Shown here piece by piece: positions 33,901 to 43,248 of a DNA stretch of 64,000 nucleotides. A model generated the notes under the pieces. That model made no database searches, was not told the origin of the DNA, and worked only from the letters and a program-made list of their open reading frames with translations. The position numbers were made by a program, and so were the translations under genes. Origin of the DNA: Bdellovibrionales bacterium Ga0074137 (GTDB lineage Bacteria > Bdellovibrionota > Bdellovibrionia > Bdellovibrionales > JAMPXM01); NCBI GenBank assembly GCA_001464715.1, contig LNDT01000031.1, positions 1 through 64,000 of the forward strand, written 5' to 3'. Positions within the stretch are counted from its first letter, which is position 1; every line of letters starts with the position of its first letter.

Positions 33901-33930
33901 AGAAACGAAGCGACGCTTTAGCTATTCTTG

Positions 33931-35043
33931 CTACCGGAGGAAGTCAAGGAGGCTCGGCTGAATGAGTTTTCCCGACGAAGCTAGAGATGCCTTTAAGGTA
34001 CTTTCAGATTTGTTAAGATCCGAGACGAGCTCGAACGTGTCGACGTCTTCAAGACTTGAGGCGAGGGACTTCGAATCGATCACACCTTTGGTCAAATTCT
34101 CCATCGAGCTATTGAGCGTTGAAAGTCGAGATCCGACCTCCGCTCGCGCCAGTACGACCTGCGCCAAAGCCTCGTCCAGCCTATCAAGTGAATCCTGAAC
34201 GCCCTCTTTGGAGTTCGTTTTTAAACTCACTTCGAGGTCTGATAAAACGCCAAAAACATTGGTTCCTTGATTGCGCCAAGTCGCTGACAAATTGCCCTGA
34301 CTCGTCGCCACCGCATCCGGTGATTCCGTTGAAATATCGCCCGCAGGAGCTCGAACTGCCGCTGCATTTTTAGGCTGTGGTGAAGTTTCAGGCGACGATT
34401 CTATTTTACCGGATGGCGCATCATTTGGTGCACCGGCACGTGCATCGTCTGGCGCACCGGTTGGTGCTTCACTGTTCGAGCGGCCCGACCGAATTCCCGC
34501 TCCCAAAAACACGCGGCTCCCCGGGACATTGATAGGGACGTCAGCTTCTTTATTGATGGCGACTCGCATTTCGCCAGTATCGCCCCTGTACTCACCGTTG
34601 CTGGTGAACGGCGGATTGGTCGTTTTAAATCCACCAAAAAGAAAGCGATCGCCCAGTTTTCGATTTCCGACTTGCACCGTTTGATCAAAGAGCTGACTCA
34701 CCTCTGTGGCCGTCACGGCCCGCGAAGCCGCGTTCGCTCCGGCGTCGGTCGCTTGCGCGATGGCGAGTTCTTTGGCTCTTGTTAAAACTTCGGTCATTTC
34801 GCCCAGAGACTGATCGGAGTACTCGAGAAACGTTTTCGCCTGATTGATATTCTTAATGTACTGGTTGCTTGCGCTGACATTGGTGCGGGCCGACAGAACA
34901 CGCGTCGCGGCCAGCGGATCATCGCTGGGTTTATTCACGCGCTTTTGTGTCGACGCCTGATTTTGTAAATCAGAAAGCTCGGCGCGATTCTTTTGAATCC
35001 CGGCGTTGACCTGATTGTAGTTCATCTTATCCGCGATACGCAT
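33931..35043 (-). CDS. flgL: flagellar hook-filament junction protein FlgL
   Basis: This is a 370-residue protein. The flagellin-like N-terminus is clear (MRIADKMNYNQVNAGIQKN, VNKPSDDPLAATRVLSART) and so is the C-terminus (LVSDLNKSESTLKASLASSG). A Pro/Ala/Asp-rich insertion at about 185-245 (EAPTGAPDDARAGAPNDAP) is not typical of FlgL and probably loops out of the filament base. FlgL joins FlgK to the filament. It follows flgK by 13 bases. Confidence 0.93.
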   Translation of the reverse strand: MRIADKMNYNQVNAGIQKNRAELSDLQNQASTQKRVNKPSDDPLAATRVLSARTNVSASNQYIKNINQAKTFLEYSDQSLGEMTEVLTRAKELAIAQATDAGANAASRAVTATEVSQLFDQTVQVGNRKLGDRFLFGGFKTTNPPFTSNGEYRGDTGEMRVAINKEADVPINVPGSRVFLGAGIRSGRSNSEAPTGAPDDARAGAPNDAPSGKIESSPETSPQPKNAAAVRAPAGDISTESPDAVATSQGNLSATWRNQGTNVFGVLSDLEVSLKTNSKEGVQDSLDRLDEALAQVVLARAEVGSRLSTLNSSMENLTKGVIDSKSLASSLEDVDTFELVSDLNKSESTLKASLASSGKLIQPSLLDFLR

Positions 35044-35056
35044 CCGAGCTTAATCC

Positions 35057-36481
35057 TTACATTCGTTTCAGATTTAAAATCGTATCAAACATTTCGTCGG
35101 CGGTGCGAATCAGTCTCGCACTGGCATCGAAAGACTTTTGATACTCGATAAGTTTTGTCGCCTCTTCGTCAAGACTCACGCCACTGATACTCTCTCGAAT
35201 ATTGCTCATTTGTTTCACGATGTCGCGTTGGGTGGCGCTGGCTGTCTCGGCGCGACGTGCCTGAATGCCGACTTTTCCGACAACACTGTTGTAGAATTCG
35301 TCGAACGTGTTTTCACCGTTCATCGTTTTGTCTTGCTGAAGTCGCGCCATCTTTACAGCCGTTCGCGAATCGCCCGGAGACGCTGGACCAGCGCCCGTCG
35401 AAATACGCCCAACATCATCAAGAATGTTTTTTGAGACCGACAGATTCGCCGAAGCATGGCGAAGCTGAGTTGGTAGCTCAAAAAAGTTTTGTCCGGTCTG
35501 ATTGTAGGCATTGAAACCTGACCGATGCACTTCGTTCAGATTTGCTGCAAATCCGTACGCAAGCTTATCAACGTCGCCCAAAAGTTCCGTCACGACTTTG
35601 TCGCGCACTTCCAGGGCGCCGCCGATTTTTCCACCGGTAATCTGTTCGGTGACTTTGTATGGTTCCGCGTCGGGTTTACTGAGATAGAAAATATCGACGT
35701 TGCCTTCGCCCTTAGTGGCCGTTTCCGACGTGGGCTTTGCAATTAAAGTCTTCGAATCGTAGCCCGCCACCAGAAGCGCCGAATTTCCCGCCGTCACCGT
35801 CACCGATGTGTCCGCGCCCTCGGCCCAGCGAATGTTGATGCGCTCGCCAACTTGCTTCAAAAGAAGCTCCCTGCGATCGCGCTCGTCATTGGCGTTGCCG
35901 CCAGAAAGTTCAACCTGCTGAATTTTTTCGTTCAGATTGGCGATCTCTTTTGTCATCCCGTTCACTTCGTCCAGCTGACTTTTGATCTGCTGATCGAGGT
36001 CGCGAGTGATTTCCGTGAGCTGCGAATGAACGCGTTTAAAGTCTTTCGTCAAAAAATCGGCCGTCTCGCGAACTTGAGTTCTTGTCGCAAGACTCTCTGG
36101 GTTGTTCGCAAGCTCTTGAATTGAAGAAAAGAAATCAGCCACAAATTGATTGAGGCCCTTGTTCTGCTGTTCGTTATAAACTTGCTCGACTCGCGCCATG
36201 GCCTCGGCTTTACCGTCGTGAAACCCGCCAAGCGATCGTTCGTTTCCGATCTGTCGTTCAAGATAGGGATTGTTGATGCGAGTGACGGCCGCAGATTTCG
36301 AACCCATGCCGTAGCGAAGTTTACCGGAGCCGACAGGTACGTTTGTTTGAATCTCAACACGCTGGCGAGAGAATCCTTCCGTGCTTTTATTGGCAATGTT
36401 ATGGCCGGATGTCTGCAAAGCGGTCTGACTATTCATCATCGACCGCTTCCCGATGTCCATCATCGAGTGGATTTTAGACAT
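35057..36481 (-). CDS. flgK: flagellar hook-filament junction protein FlgK
   Basis: This is a 474-residue protein. The rod/hook N-terminal motif ALQTSGHNIANKSTEGFSRQ, then ADFFSSIQELANNPES, LDEVNGMTKEIANLNEKI and a C-terminal SGVSLDEEATKLIEYQKSFD mark FlgK. It caps the hook before filament assembly. It is encoded directly upstream of flgL and downstream of the flgN-like gene. Confidence 0.95.
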   Translation of the reverse strand: MSKIHSMMDIGKRSMMNSQTALQTSGHNIANKSTEGFSRQRVEIQTNVPVGSGKLRYGMGSKSAAVTRINNPYLERQIGNERSLGGFHDGKAEAMARVEQVYNEQQNKGLNQFVADFFSSIQELANNPESLATRTQVRETADFLTKDFKRVHSQLTEITRDLDQQIKSQLDEVNGMTKEIANLNEKIQQVELSGGNANDERDRRELLLKQVGERINIRWAEGADTSVTVTAGNSALLVAGYDSKTLIAKPTSETATKGEGNVDIFYLSKPDAEPYKVTEQITGGKIGGALEVRDKVVTELLGDVDKLAYGFAANLNEVHRSGFNAYNQTGQNFFELPTQLRHASANLSVSKNILDDVGRISTGAGPASPGDSRTAVKMARLQQDKTMNGENTFDEFYNSVVGKVGIQARRAETASATQRDIVKQMSNIRESISGVSLDEEATKLIEYQKSFDASARLIRTADEMFDTILNLKRM

Positions 36482-36564
36482 ATCGACCTACATCCTTGTC
36501 GTCATGCAGTCACATCCTATGACCGCGATTCTAAAACACGTTCTTCTCTTCTTAATCTTCGAGC

Positions 36565-37110
36565 CTAAGCCTCGCGACTAACTAGAGCGCCGCCTTCCGG
36601 CTTTTGCTCCATCGACCCTTTTTGACCGTACGTTTTCGCTGGCGCCAATCCATCTTTGATAGCTTCCATTGCGCCTGTTATGGATCGAAGTGCTGACTGA
36701 ACAAGTTCTTCATTCGCCTTATTTACTTCCGACACTCGACGCACCAAGAGCTCAAGAACTGAATGCATATTGCGAAGACGGTCGCCTTGCCCTTTTGGCA
36801 TATTCGACGCCAGTTCTAAAAGTCGCGGCTGATCTACGTCCGATGATGTGAGAACCGCAAGATCGCGCGCCAATTTCGTTCGGCTATTTTCCAGCGAACG
36901 AATGCGAACCAATAGAGTATCTTTGGCTTTGTTGTTCTCGTTGAGTTCGTCGAGACGACTCTCCACAAGAATTTCTTTTTCTTTTCGCACCACTTCGAGA
37001 AGTGAGCGGTAAATTTTCACAAGATCATCAAGACACGACAGCAATTCGCTGTAGATAGCCTCGCGGCTAGCAAGAGATGTGGGATCCGTGTGGTTTGTTA
37101 GAAGACTCAT
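36565..37110 (-). CDS. flgN: flagellar chaperone FlgN-like
   Basis: This is a 181-residue helical protein. The long coiled segment LSCLDDLVKIYRSLLEVVRK, with EKEILVESRLDELNENNKAK next, is the pattern of FlgN, the export chaperone for FlgK and FlgL. The C-terminal region (SITGAMEAIKDGLAPA) is variable. Its position between flgM and flgK supports the call. An AAGGAAG Shine-Dalgarno precedes the start. Confidence 0.8.
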   Translation of the reverse strand: MSLLTNHTDPTSLASREAIYSELLSCLDDLVKIYRSLLEVVRKEKEILVESRLDELNENNKAKDTLLVRIRSLENSRTKLARDLAVLTSSDVDQPRLLELASNMPKGQGDRLRNMHSVLELLVRRVSEVNKANEELVQSALRSITGAMEAIKDGLAPAKTYGQKGSMEQKPEGGALVSREA

Positions 37111-37170
37111 CGTTCGGTGCCTTTCTTCCTTGAGAGGCTGGGACCAAAAAGAAAAAAACAGTTCGTGTTC

Positions 37171-37196
37171 GCTACTCGTTCAGCGCTACTCGTTCA
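37171..37196. repeat. short direct repeat at the flgM stop
   Basis: GCTACTCGTTCA occurs twice in tandem, the first copy just beyond and the second across the flgM stop codon. It looks like a small tandem duplication of the gene end. Confidence 0.5.
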
Positions 37197-37515
37197 TTTT
37201 CAGCTGTTCACTGACCAATCGCTCGGAGATCGCTTCGGCGTCAACTTTGTAGGCGCCGCTATCAATCAAAGCTTGAAGACGCGCCACTTTCGCTTCGTCG
37301 ACACCAGGAGTTGCTGCTTCTTTAATTTTTTTCATCTCTTGTGCGCGTGATGACACTTCAACTTTCGCCGAAGATCCTAACGTCGCACCCAAAGCGTCAG
37401 CCGCTGGAGATTTTCCGTTGCGTGCGGATTTAACAGTTTCAGTCGCAGCGCCTGTCGAAGCTGTGCCCGCAAGACCGCTGCCCACACTGTTCGGGCCTGT
37501 ATTTGAGACTTTCAT
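37186..37515 (-). CDS. flgM: anti-sigma-28 factor FlgM
   Basis: This is a 109-residue protein. The N-terminal half is disordered (Gly/Thr/Ala/Ser). The C-terminal sigma-binding part has VEVSSRAQEMKKIKEAA, then VDEAKVARLQALIDSGAYKV and DAEAISERLV, the FlgM family pattern. FlgM holds FliA inactive until it is exported through the completed hook, which would gate the sigma-28 promoters seen here. Confidence 0.88.
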   Translation of the reverse strand: MKVSNTGPNSVGSGLAGTASTGAATETVKSARNGKSPAADALGATLGSSAKVEVSSRAQEMKKIKEAATPGVDEAKVARLQALIDSGAYKVDAEAISERLVSEQLKMNE

Positions 37516-37585
37516 GAAACCTCCACTGCTTCTAAAAGTGTATCACAATGAGACAGGAAACCACGAGCCCATAAAGGCCAGAATT

Positions 37586-38491
37586 TTATAGCTCTTTGCT
37601 ATTTCGTTTCTGGACCAAAGTCTGTCGAACGATAATGCCCCGAGCGCCTGGCGCCAAATGCCCTAGGGTTTGGCCCGCTTGAATCAGGTCTCCGACTGTG
37701 ACGGAAATTGTCACTCCGTCAAAAGCCAGTTCAACTTTACGCGCGGGCGCCGTCTCTTTTTCAAGCCCGGCTCCGGCGCCGGGATCCGACGTCGTCAATA
37801 GGCCGAGCACGACTTTTCCGTTGTCGCTCCGAACGGATTCAATCCGGCCTGCCCAGGGACTTCGAACGGATTCAGGCCCATCGACAGCGCGAGTTTTTGT
37901 AGGAGCCAAGGAGACGAGAATTGTTTCGTGAACGAGCGATGCTGTCGAGTCACTCGATTCGCTTCTCGGCGCCGACGGAAGCCTGCGAACTTTTAAAACG
38001 TCGCGATCCGTAAGTGCCATGCCTGGACGATTTTCTTCTGAAGTATCACCAGACGCGCGCGCCGCCATTTTTTTTCGTGCGTCTTTCATCGCTTGTCGAC
38101 GCATCTTCATCATTTCAGCTTTACCGACAAGCTCGTCATGGATCATGTCGGCCAAGCCGATGCCGCCGCGCTCGCCCCAGGAATCAACATACTGATCATC
38201 CAACTGCTCGCGGTAAATTCCTTCGCCCATCGATGGCTTTTCAAGCTCGGACTTACTCACCGTCGAGCGCATCGCCTTCATCATTTGTCCGAGAAAATAT
38301 TTTTCGTACATCTTCGCGGCGTCCAGCACGCGTGGATCTCTGACAGGTGGCTCGTTTACGGCCGGCTCACGTAGGGGTGGCGTCGGAGGCTTCTCTGCAG
38401 AGGCGGGCGCCGCAGCTATGAAAACCAAAACGGTAACGCCTAAAAAAAACGGCGAAAAAAACGGGTTGGTGGATCGGAGCCATACGCGCAT
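37586..38491 (-). CDS. flgJ: FlgJ-type rod-binding protein with noncanonical C-terminus
   Basis: This is a 301-residue protein. The start MRVWLRSTNPFF gives a signal-like helix (FFLGVTVLVFIAAAPASA); a longer frame to 38776 has no clear meaning. The FlgJ rod-capping domain is clear: LDAAKMYEKYFLGQMMKAMR, MGEGIYREQLDDQY, GGIGLADMIHDEL. Instead of a muramidase domain the C-terminus has SPWAGRIESVRSDNGKVVL and VTVGDLIQAGQTLGHL, which resembles the beta-barrel of M23/lipoyl-like domains. The M23 catalytic His and Asp residues are absent. Peptidoglycan opening must then be done by another enzyme. Confidence 0.8.
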   Translation of the reverse strand: MRVWLRSTNPFFSPFFLGVTVLVFIAAAPASAEKPPTPPLREPAVNEPPVRDPRVLDAAKMYEKYFLGQMMKAMRSTVSKSELEKPSMGEGIYREQLDDQYVDSWGERGGIGLADMIHDELVGKAEMMKMRRQAMKDARKKMAARASGDTSEENRPGMALTDRDVLKVRRLPSAPRSESSDSTASLVHETILVSLAPTKTRAVDGPESVRSPWAGRIESVRSDNGKVVLGLLTTSDPGAGAGLEKETAPARKVELAFDGVTISVTVGDLIQAGQTLGHLAPGARGIIVRQTLVQKRNSKEL

Positions 38492-38803
38492 CCTGCGCTG
38501 TTTACAGATTAAGCCTAGTGTAGTCGCCAATCCTAGCGTGCTGACTCTGTGCCCCTGTTTCCTGCTCGAAACGGCTCTGCTCTTAAACCATCCTTGGTTG
38601 AATAAACTCCAACCCACCTTACCCAAGGGACGCGACATCCATGTCGTGCCCCATTCTATAATTTTATGTTCACATGTCTCAGATCGAAACACTTTCGCGG
38701 TCGAGGCCAGCCCGAACTTCGGTTTTCTGGTCTCAGTACTAGGTTTGCTGCCTAACGTTCCACGACCTACAGACACTGGACTAGATCTCCAAGGTTAACA
38801 GCC
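38492..38803. other. intergenic region between flgI and flgJ
   Basis: The 312 bases interrupt the otherwise tight flg operon. A minus-strand frame continuous with flgJ stays open to 38776, but its residues show no flagellar motif. A T-rich stretch near 38656-38672 could hold a -10 element for flgJ. Nothing else is recognisable. Confidence 0.4.
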
Positions 38804-39820
38804 TTACAGAATTTCAAGTTCGCCCTGAAGAGCACCGGCCGCCTTAATGTTTTGCAAAACCGTAATCAAATCACGGGGACTCACACCTATTTGATTGAGA
38901 GATCGAACAAGATCACCAACGCTTGTGCCGGAATCAAAGACCGCAACACGGTCGCCGTCTTTTCCTTTAGACTTGCCACCGTCGACGCGAACCGTGAGTT
39001 CACCATGGCTAATGGCGACTCGCGATATTCGAACGGTGTCACCAATCACAACGGTGCCCGTCTTTTCATTGACGATAACTTTGGCTCGAGTGTCGGGGGT
39101 GACGTCCAAAGATTCAATACTTGCCAGCAGTTCCACGGCGCGGCCCTCGTAGGCGAACGGAACAATAATGTCGACGGTGCCGGCGTCTTTCGCCGTTGCG
39201 TATTTTCCCGAAAGATCCATGTTGATGCGCTTAGAAAGACGAGCCGCCGTCGTGAAATCTGGATTGTGCAGCGTTAGCCGAAACATTTTTCTCGCAGTGA
39301 AATCTTCAGCGACATCGCGTTCAATGATCGCGCCGTTCGGAATCCTACCAACGGTTGTGTGACTGTCAGCGCCCGTCCCAACAAGAAGCGAACCTTGCGC
39401 CACGGCGTAAATATTTTGATCGGCCGCGCGTAGCGGCGATTGAATCAACGTACCACCTGCCAATGACGATGCATCACCTATGGAGTTCACCGTGATATCG
39501 AGTCGATTTCCCGCGCGCGCAAACGCCGGAAGAGACGCCGTAATGACAACGGCAGCTACGTTTTTGGAAGCGATCTCTTTGTCTTCGACTTTCATTCCAA
39601 GCTTATCAAGCATGCGAACAATCGACTTGTTCGTGAATTCTGATTTGGAATCGCCTGTGCCTTTAAGGCCAACAACAACGCCGTAGCCGATGAGTTGGTT
39701 GTCGCGAACACCGCGAACATTGGCGATGTCTTTCACGCGCGCGGAGTGTCCAAAATCACTGAAAAGAAACACCGACGAAAACGCCGCCACAAGAAAGAGT
39801 TTTCTTTCTAGATTTTTCAC
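38804..39820 (-). CDS. flgI: flagellar P-ring protein FlgI
   Basis: This is a 338-residue periplasmic protein with signal peptide LFLVAAFSSVFLFSDFGHSA. The mature start RVKDIANVRGVRDNQLIGYG and VVVGLKGTGDS are canonical, as are SSLAGGTLIQSPLRAADQ, AVAQGSLLVG and DLVRSLNQIGVSPRDLITV. It forms the P-ring in the peptidoglycan layer. Its start overlaps the flgH stop by four bases. Confidence 0.95.
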   Translation of the reverse strand: MKNLERKLFLVAAFSSVFLFSDFGHSARVKDIANVRGVRDNQLIGYGVVVGLKGTGDSKSEFTNKSIVRMLDKLGMKVEDKEIASKNVAAVVITASLPAFARAGNRLDITVNSIGDASSLAGGTLIQSPLRAADQNIYAVAQGSLLVGTGADSHTTVGRIPNGAIIERDVAEDFTARKMFRLTLHNPDFTTAARLSKRINMDLSGKYATAKDAGTVDIIVPFAYEGRAVELLASIESLDVTPDTRAKVIVNEKTGTVVIGDTVRISRVAISHGELTVRVDGGKSKGKDGDRVAVFDSGTSVGDLVRSLNQIGVSPRDLITVLQNIKAAGALQGELEIL

Positions 39821-40581
39821 AGAGTGGCTCCTTTGCGCGAACTAACGATGTCGAACTGCGAGTCGAGAAGTTTTGAAGAATCAATTCCGTTGTCGTCAAA
39901 GTCTTCGGGCCGAACAACGCCGGTCACGATCACTTTGTATTCACGCCGACCAATCATAAATGGCTGAACACCCTTGACGCGGTAACTGCCGTCTTTCAAC
40001 TGCTCGACAATTCGGGTGGGAACATTCTGAATATTTGCGATCGGATCTTTTGGATCAACGGTCTTTTCTGTTGAGGCGGCTGTTGCATCGGGCGCGGCGG
40101 CGCCCGGAGCTGCTGCCGGAGCTGCAGCGGCCGCAGCTGGATCGGCTGCGCCCGGTGGTTTGGCCGCAGCGGCCGGCGCTCTGACCGGAGCTTCAAGTCT
40201 TTCAAGAAGTTTCGTAATCACTTTCACCTTGCTACTCAGCTGTGATCTTGGATTGCCTTCCATGCGCACGTTGAGGAGGTCTCCCATCATGCGCGTTTGG
40301 TTTTGCGCAAAAAGATAAGCACCTTGGCCTTCCATCACCCACAGCGAACCGGCCTGGGCACCAAGTTCCGCTTCGTCTTCAAATTTATTTCGATTCATTC
40401 GCCGATACTTTTTATCGGAAGCGAAAGCGAGATTATCCTGGTCCGAATATTTAGGGATTTTCGGGCGATCCGCCTGAAGGCCACGGTTGAAAAACGCACA
40501 TCCCGACGCCATCGACAGCGCGATCAAAAGAAACCCAAGCATGAGACTGCGACTTCCGGTTTGTCTATTCAATTTCAACAA
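39817..40581 (-). CDS. flgH: flagellar L-ring lipoprotein FlgH
   Basis: This is a 254-residue protein. The lipobox ASGC is at about residues 25-28 after a hydrophobic signal. GSLWVMEGQGAYLFAQNQ and MMGDLLNVRMEGN are the FlgH core, and GVVRPEDFDDNGIDSSKL near the C-terminus is typical. A Pro/Ala-rich insertion of about 45 residues (APAAAAKPPGAADP...) in the middle is not usual for FlgH. It builds the outer-membrane L-ring. It overlaps flgA upstream and flgI downstream. Confidence 0.92.
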   Translation of the reverse strand: MLKLNRQTGSRSLMLGFLLIALSMASGCAFFNRGLQADRPKIPKYSDQDNLAFASDKKYRRMNRNKFEDEAELGAQAGSLWVMEGQGAYLFAQNQTRMMGDLLNVRMEGNPRSQLSSKVKVITKLLERLEAPVRAPAAAAKPPGAADPAAAAAAPAAAPGAAAPDATAASTEKTVDPKDPIANIQNVPTRIVEQLKDGSYRVKGVQPFMIGRREYKVIVTGVVRPEDFDDNGIDSSKLLDSQFDIVSSRKGATL

Positions 40582-41638
40582 GACCCTTCTCCTTCAAAAC
40601 TCCCGACACGAGCTTTTGTGACTTGCCGACTTTGACACGAACTGAATCTCCGAGGGCGGCGGAACCCTGTGCCACGCCATCAGACGTGATGCTCCATGAT
40701 TCGCCCCCAACCTGCACACGAACCGGATCACCAAAACGAATCAACTGTTCTCGACGAAGCGATGACTTCCAAATCGGTTCACCGAAAGCGAGACCCTTTG
40801 CCGCCACCGAGGCCAAGATTTCTTGTGAGAGAGCAGCCGTATCAAGCGCAAACGTGACATTGCGGCGATCTATTTTGAAATCTGTGGCCGTGATTTTCTC
40901 GGACCCAGAGATGGCGCGGGTTGCGACAGGCACGTTCGCGTAGAGCTCAACGTCGCCAGTGACCATCAATGTTTTTCGCGATGTTTTCGAAAGGTCTTCG
41001 GAGTCACTGAGAAGATCAATTTCTATGGGAACTGCGAAGTTTCCGCGAGGACGATCCGCACGTACGACAAGCCGCCATGTATGAATTTTGAGACCTTGTA
41101 CCTTCGGCATTTCGATTTTGCGCAGGACGACTTCGCAGCCGCCGCACCTTGAACTGAATTCCTGACGAAGACTTTTTGAAACGGCCTCGCGGCTAAAATT
41201 ACTTTTTCGCAAGATGTGACTTCGAGCGGGAACTTTCCACTCGACCGAAAATCCTGCCGACTCCAAACGTCGGGTAGCTTCGCCGACGATGGCCTCTAAG
41301 CCCTCTTGTGTGAATGTTCTTTCTTCTCCGAAGGCCGGAAGATCCGTAAGGACGACGGTGCGAAGATGTCGAAGGACATTCTCACGTTGAGCCACAGGAA
41401 TGGTCGCCGTGTCCACGATTTCCGCCAGCGTAAGCTCCCGCACCGCTGCGGAATTCCCTGATTCACCAGACTCGTCCGGTGCCACATCTAAATTCACAGC
41501 TGGACGAATGACGATCATCAAAGCGGTTGCCGCTTGGGATTCAACGCCGATCGATTCTTTCGACCACGCTTCAGATCCCGCGAAAATTGCAGCCACCATC
41601 ATGGCCGCTAAAAATAGAGCTTCAAGTAGAACGGTCAT
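40565..41638 (-). CDS. flgA: P-ring assembly chaperone FlgA
   Basis: This is a 357-residue secreted protein with signal peptide VLLEALFLAAMMVAAIFAGS. It is longer than most FlgA proteins. The C-terminal SAF/FlgA part shows VATRAISGSEKITATDFKID, AAKGLAFGEPIWKSSLRREQ and RVKVGKSQKLVSGVLKEKG. It chaperones FlgI in the periplasm. It lies six bases after flgG and overlaps flgH by 17 bases. Confidence 0.88.
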   Translation of the reverse strand: MTVLLEALFLAAMMVAAIFAGSEAWSKESIGVESQAATALMIVIRPAVNLDVAPDESGESGNSAAVRELTLAEIVDTATIPVAQRENVLRHLRTVVLTDLPAFGEERTFTQEGLEAIVGEATRRLESAGFSVEWKVPARSHILRKSNFSREAVSKSLRQEFSSRCGGCEVVLRKIEMPKVQGLKIHTWRLVVRADRPRGNFAVPIEIDLLSDSEDLSKTSRKTLMVTGDVELYANVPVATRAISGSEKITATDFKIDRRNVTFALDTAALSQEILASVAAKGLAFGEPIWKSSLRREQLIRFGDPVRVQVGGESWSITSDGVAQGSAALGDSVRVKVGKSQKLVSGVLKEKGLVEIE

Positions 41639-41644
41639 AGTCCC

Positions 41645-42430
41645 CTATCGAAGTTGATTTGTGCTTTGAAGCATTTGGTCGGAAGCCTGGATTACTTTCG
41701 AATTGGTCTCGTACGATCGCTGGGCTGTGATCATATTGACCATCTCATCGACGATGTTGACGTTCGATGATTCCACCTGACCTTGCGCTAGTTCACCCAT
41801 ACCGTTTTGGCCAGGCACACCTTGCGCCGGAAGGCCGCTGGCCCCCGAGGGCATAAATACGTTTTTACCCATCGATTTCAAACCTGCTGGATTGACGAAA
41901 TTGACGACCTGAATCTGGCCAATCGCCTGCGGCGCGATGTTTCCAGCCACCGTCACTGTCACTTGCCCGTTGGGAGCAATGTCGATCCCATTGGCATTTT
42001 GCGGAATGACGATTTCAGGCTGAAGAGCGTTGCCATTTTTGTCGACCAGACGCCCCGAAGGATCTTTTTTGAATTGTCCGTCTCGCGTGTAGCCGATCTG
42101 ACCATCCGAGAGTTGGATAGGAAAAAATCCGGGACCCTCAATTTGAATATCAAGCGGGTTCTTCGTAATTTTACCAGCGCCGATATCAAAATCTTTTTGA
42201 ATCGCCGCAGTGCGAACCCCAAGACCTGTTTGCACACCGGTGGGCGAAATAGAATTGAGACCCGAAACGGCGCCCGGCTCTTTGAGTGTCTGATACATGA
42301 GATCTTCAAACTCAGCGCGCGACTTTTTAAAGCCTGCGGTCGAGACGTTCGCCAGATTGTTGGCGATCACATCCATGTTTGTTTGTTGAGCCTGCATGCC
42401 GGTCGCGGCCGTCGTCAGCGATTTAATCAT
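41645..42430 (-). CDS. flgG: flagellar distal rod protein FlgG
   Basis: This is a 261-residue protein: MIKSLTTAATGMQAQQTNMD and VIANNLANVSTAGFKKSRAE at the N-terminus, GFFPIQLSDGQIGYTRDGQF in the middle and VESSNVNIVDEMVNMITAQR at the C-terminus. These are the hallmarks of FlgG, at typical length. It is exported without a cleaved signal and forms the distal rod. It follows flgF by 23 bases. Confidence 0.96.
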   Translation of the reverse strand: MIKSLTTAATGMQAQQTNMDVIANNLANVSTAGFKKSRAEFEDLMYQTLKEPGAVSGLNSISPTGVQTGLGVRTAAIQKDFDIGAGKITKNPLDIQIEGPGFFPIQLSDGQIGYTRDGQFKKDPSGRLVDKNGNALQPEIVIPQNANGIDIAPNGQVTVTVAGNIAPQAIGQIQVVNFVNPAGLKSMGKNVFMPSGASGLPAQGVPGQNGMGELAQGQVESSNVNIVDEMVNMITAQRSYETNSKVIQASDQMLQSTNQLR

Positions 42431-42453
42431 AATTCAAATTCCTCTCGTCGCAA

Positions 42454-43248
42454 TTAGCCCATGTTTAGCTTGGGAACTTCGTTGACCACTTTCGCGGCCA
42501 TCTGGTCGTAGGCTTGTATCGCTTTTTGTGTGCTTTCAAATGTGCGCGTGGCCGAAATCATATCCGTCATTTCGCGAACGATATTGACGTTACTTCCCTC
42601 TAAGAATCCCTGATTCACTTTCACATCGACGGCTTGAGAAATTTGGGCGTCAAGATTCTCTTTAAGTGCGAAAAGATTCGCGCCCTGTTTTAGAAGCGCA
42701 TCTTTGTTGGCCACTTTCACAAGGGCCAGTGTTCCGACGCTCTGACCTTGTTCAAAGACTTCTCCGTTGGAGGCGATTGTCACGTCTGATGTTGTGAACC
42801 GAAATTCTCCACCACCTTGACGCTGAACCGGGAATCCTTGTTTTGTGACAAGGCGACCATCGCCATCGACCGAAAAATTTCCGGCGCGGGTGTAGCGACC
42901 ACCTTCAGGTGTTGCGACTTCAAAAAAGCCGTCGCCTTCAAGCGCGATATCAAGGTTGTTGCCCGTGGGTCGAATTGTTCCTTGTGAGAAGTCAGAGTAG
43001 GTGCCGTCCAGATCAACAAACGACTTGTCGCCGCCGTTGTGAGCATAGAAAGACTCGAGCGACGCAGGAACACGTGGCGCTTCGATCGCTCCTGGTTCTT
43101 TGTTGTAAGAAGTGAGGTACTCGCGAAAGAGCTGTCCGTCTCGCTTAAACCCGGTCGTGTTCACGTTGGCGAGATTGTTCGCCACAGTATCGAGCCGCGC
43201 CGATTGGGCCATCGCACCACTGACCGCGGTGAAAATGCCTTTACTCAT
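42454..43248 (-). CDS. flgF: flagellar proximal rod protein FlgF
   Basis: This is a 264-residue rod protein: SKGIFTAVSGAMAQSARLDT, VANNLANVNTTGFKRD, then GDGFFEVATPEGGRYTRAGN and EGSNVNIVREMTDMISATR. It is similar to but distinct from FlgG next door. Position first in the flgFGAHI run and the Gly-rich middle region favour FlgF. A sigma-54-type promoter lies about 85 bases upstream of the ATG. Confidence 0.92.
   Translation of the reverse strand: MSKGIFTAVSGAMAQSARLDTVANNLANVNTTGFKRDGQLFREYLTSYNKEPGAIEAPRVPASLESFYAHNGGDKSFVDLDGTYSDFSQGTIRPTGNNLDIALEGDGFFEVATPEGGRYTRAGNFSVDGDGRLVTKQGFPVQRQGGGEFRFTTSDVTIASNGEVFEQGQSVGTLALVKVANKDALLKQGANLFALKENLDAQISQAVDVKVNQGFLEGSNVNIVREMTDMISATRTFESTQKAIQAYDQMAAKVVNEVPKLNMG

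Noticed and set aside
41436-41462. Possible fifth copy of the intergenic repeat (TTCCGCAGCGGTGC on the minus strand)
   Set aside because: It lies inside flgA coding sequence and lacks the following hairpin; the match is probably chance.
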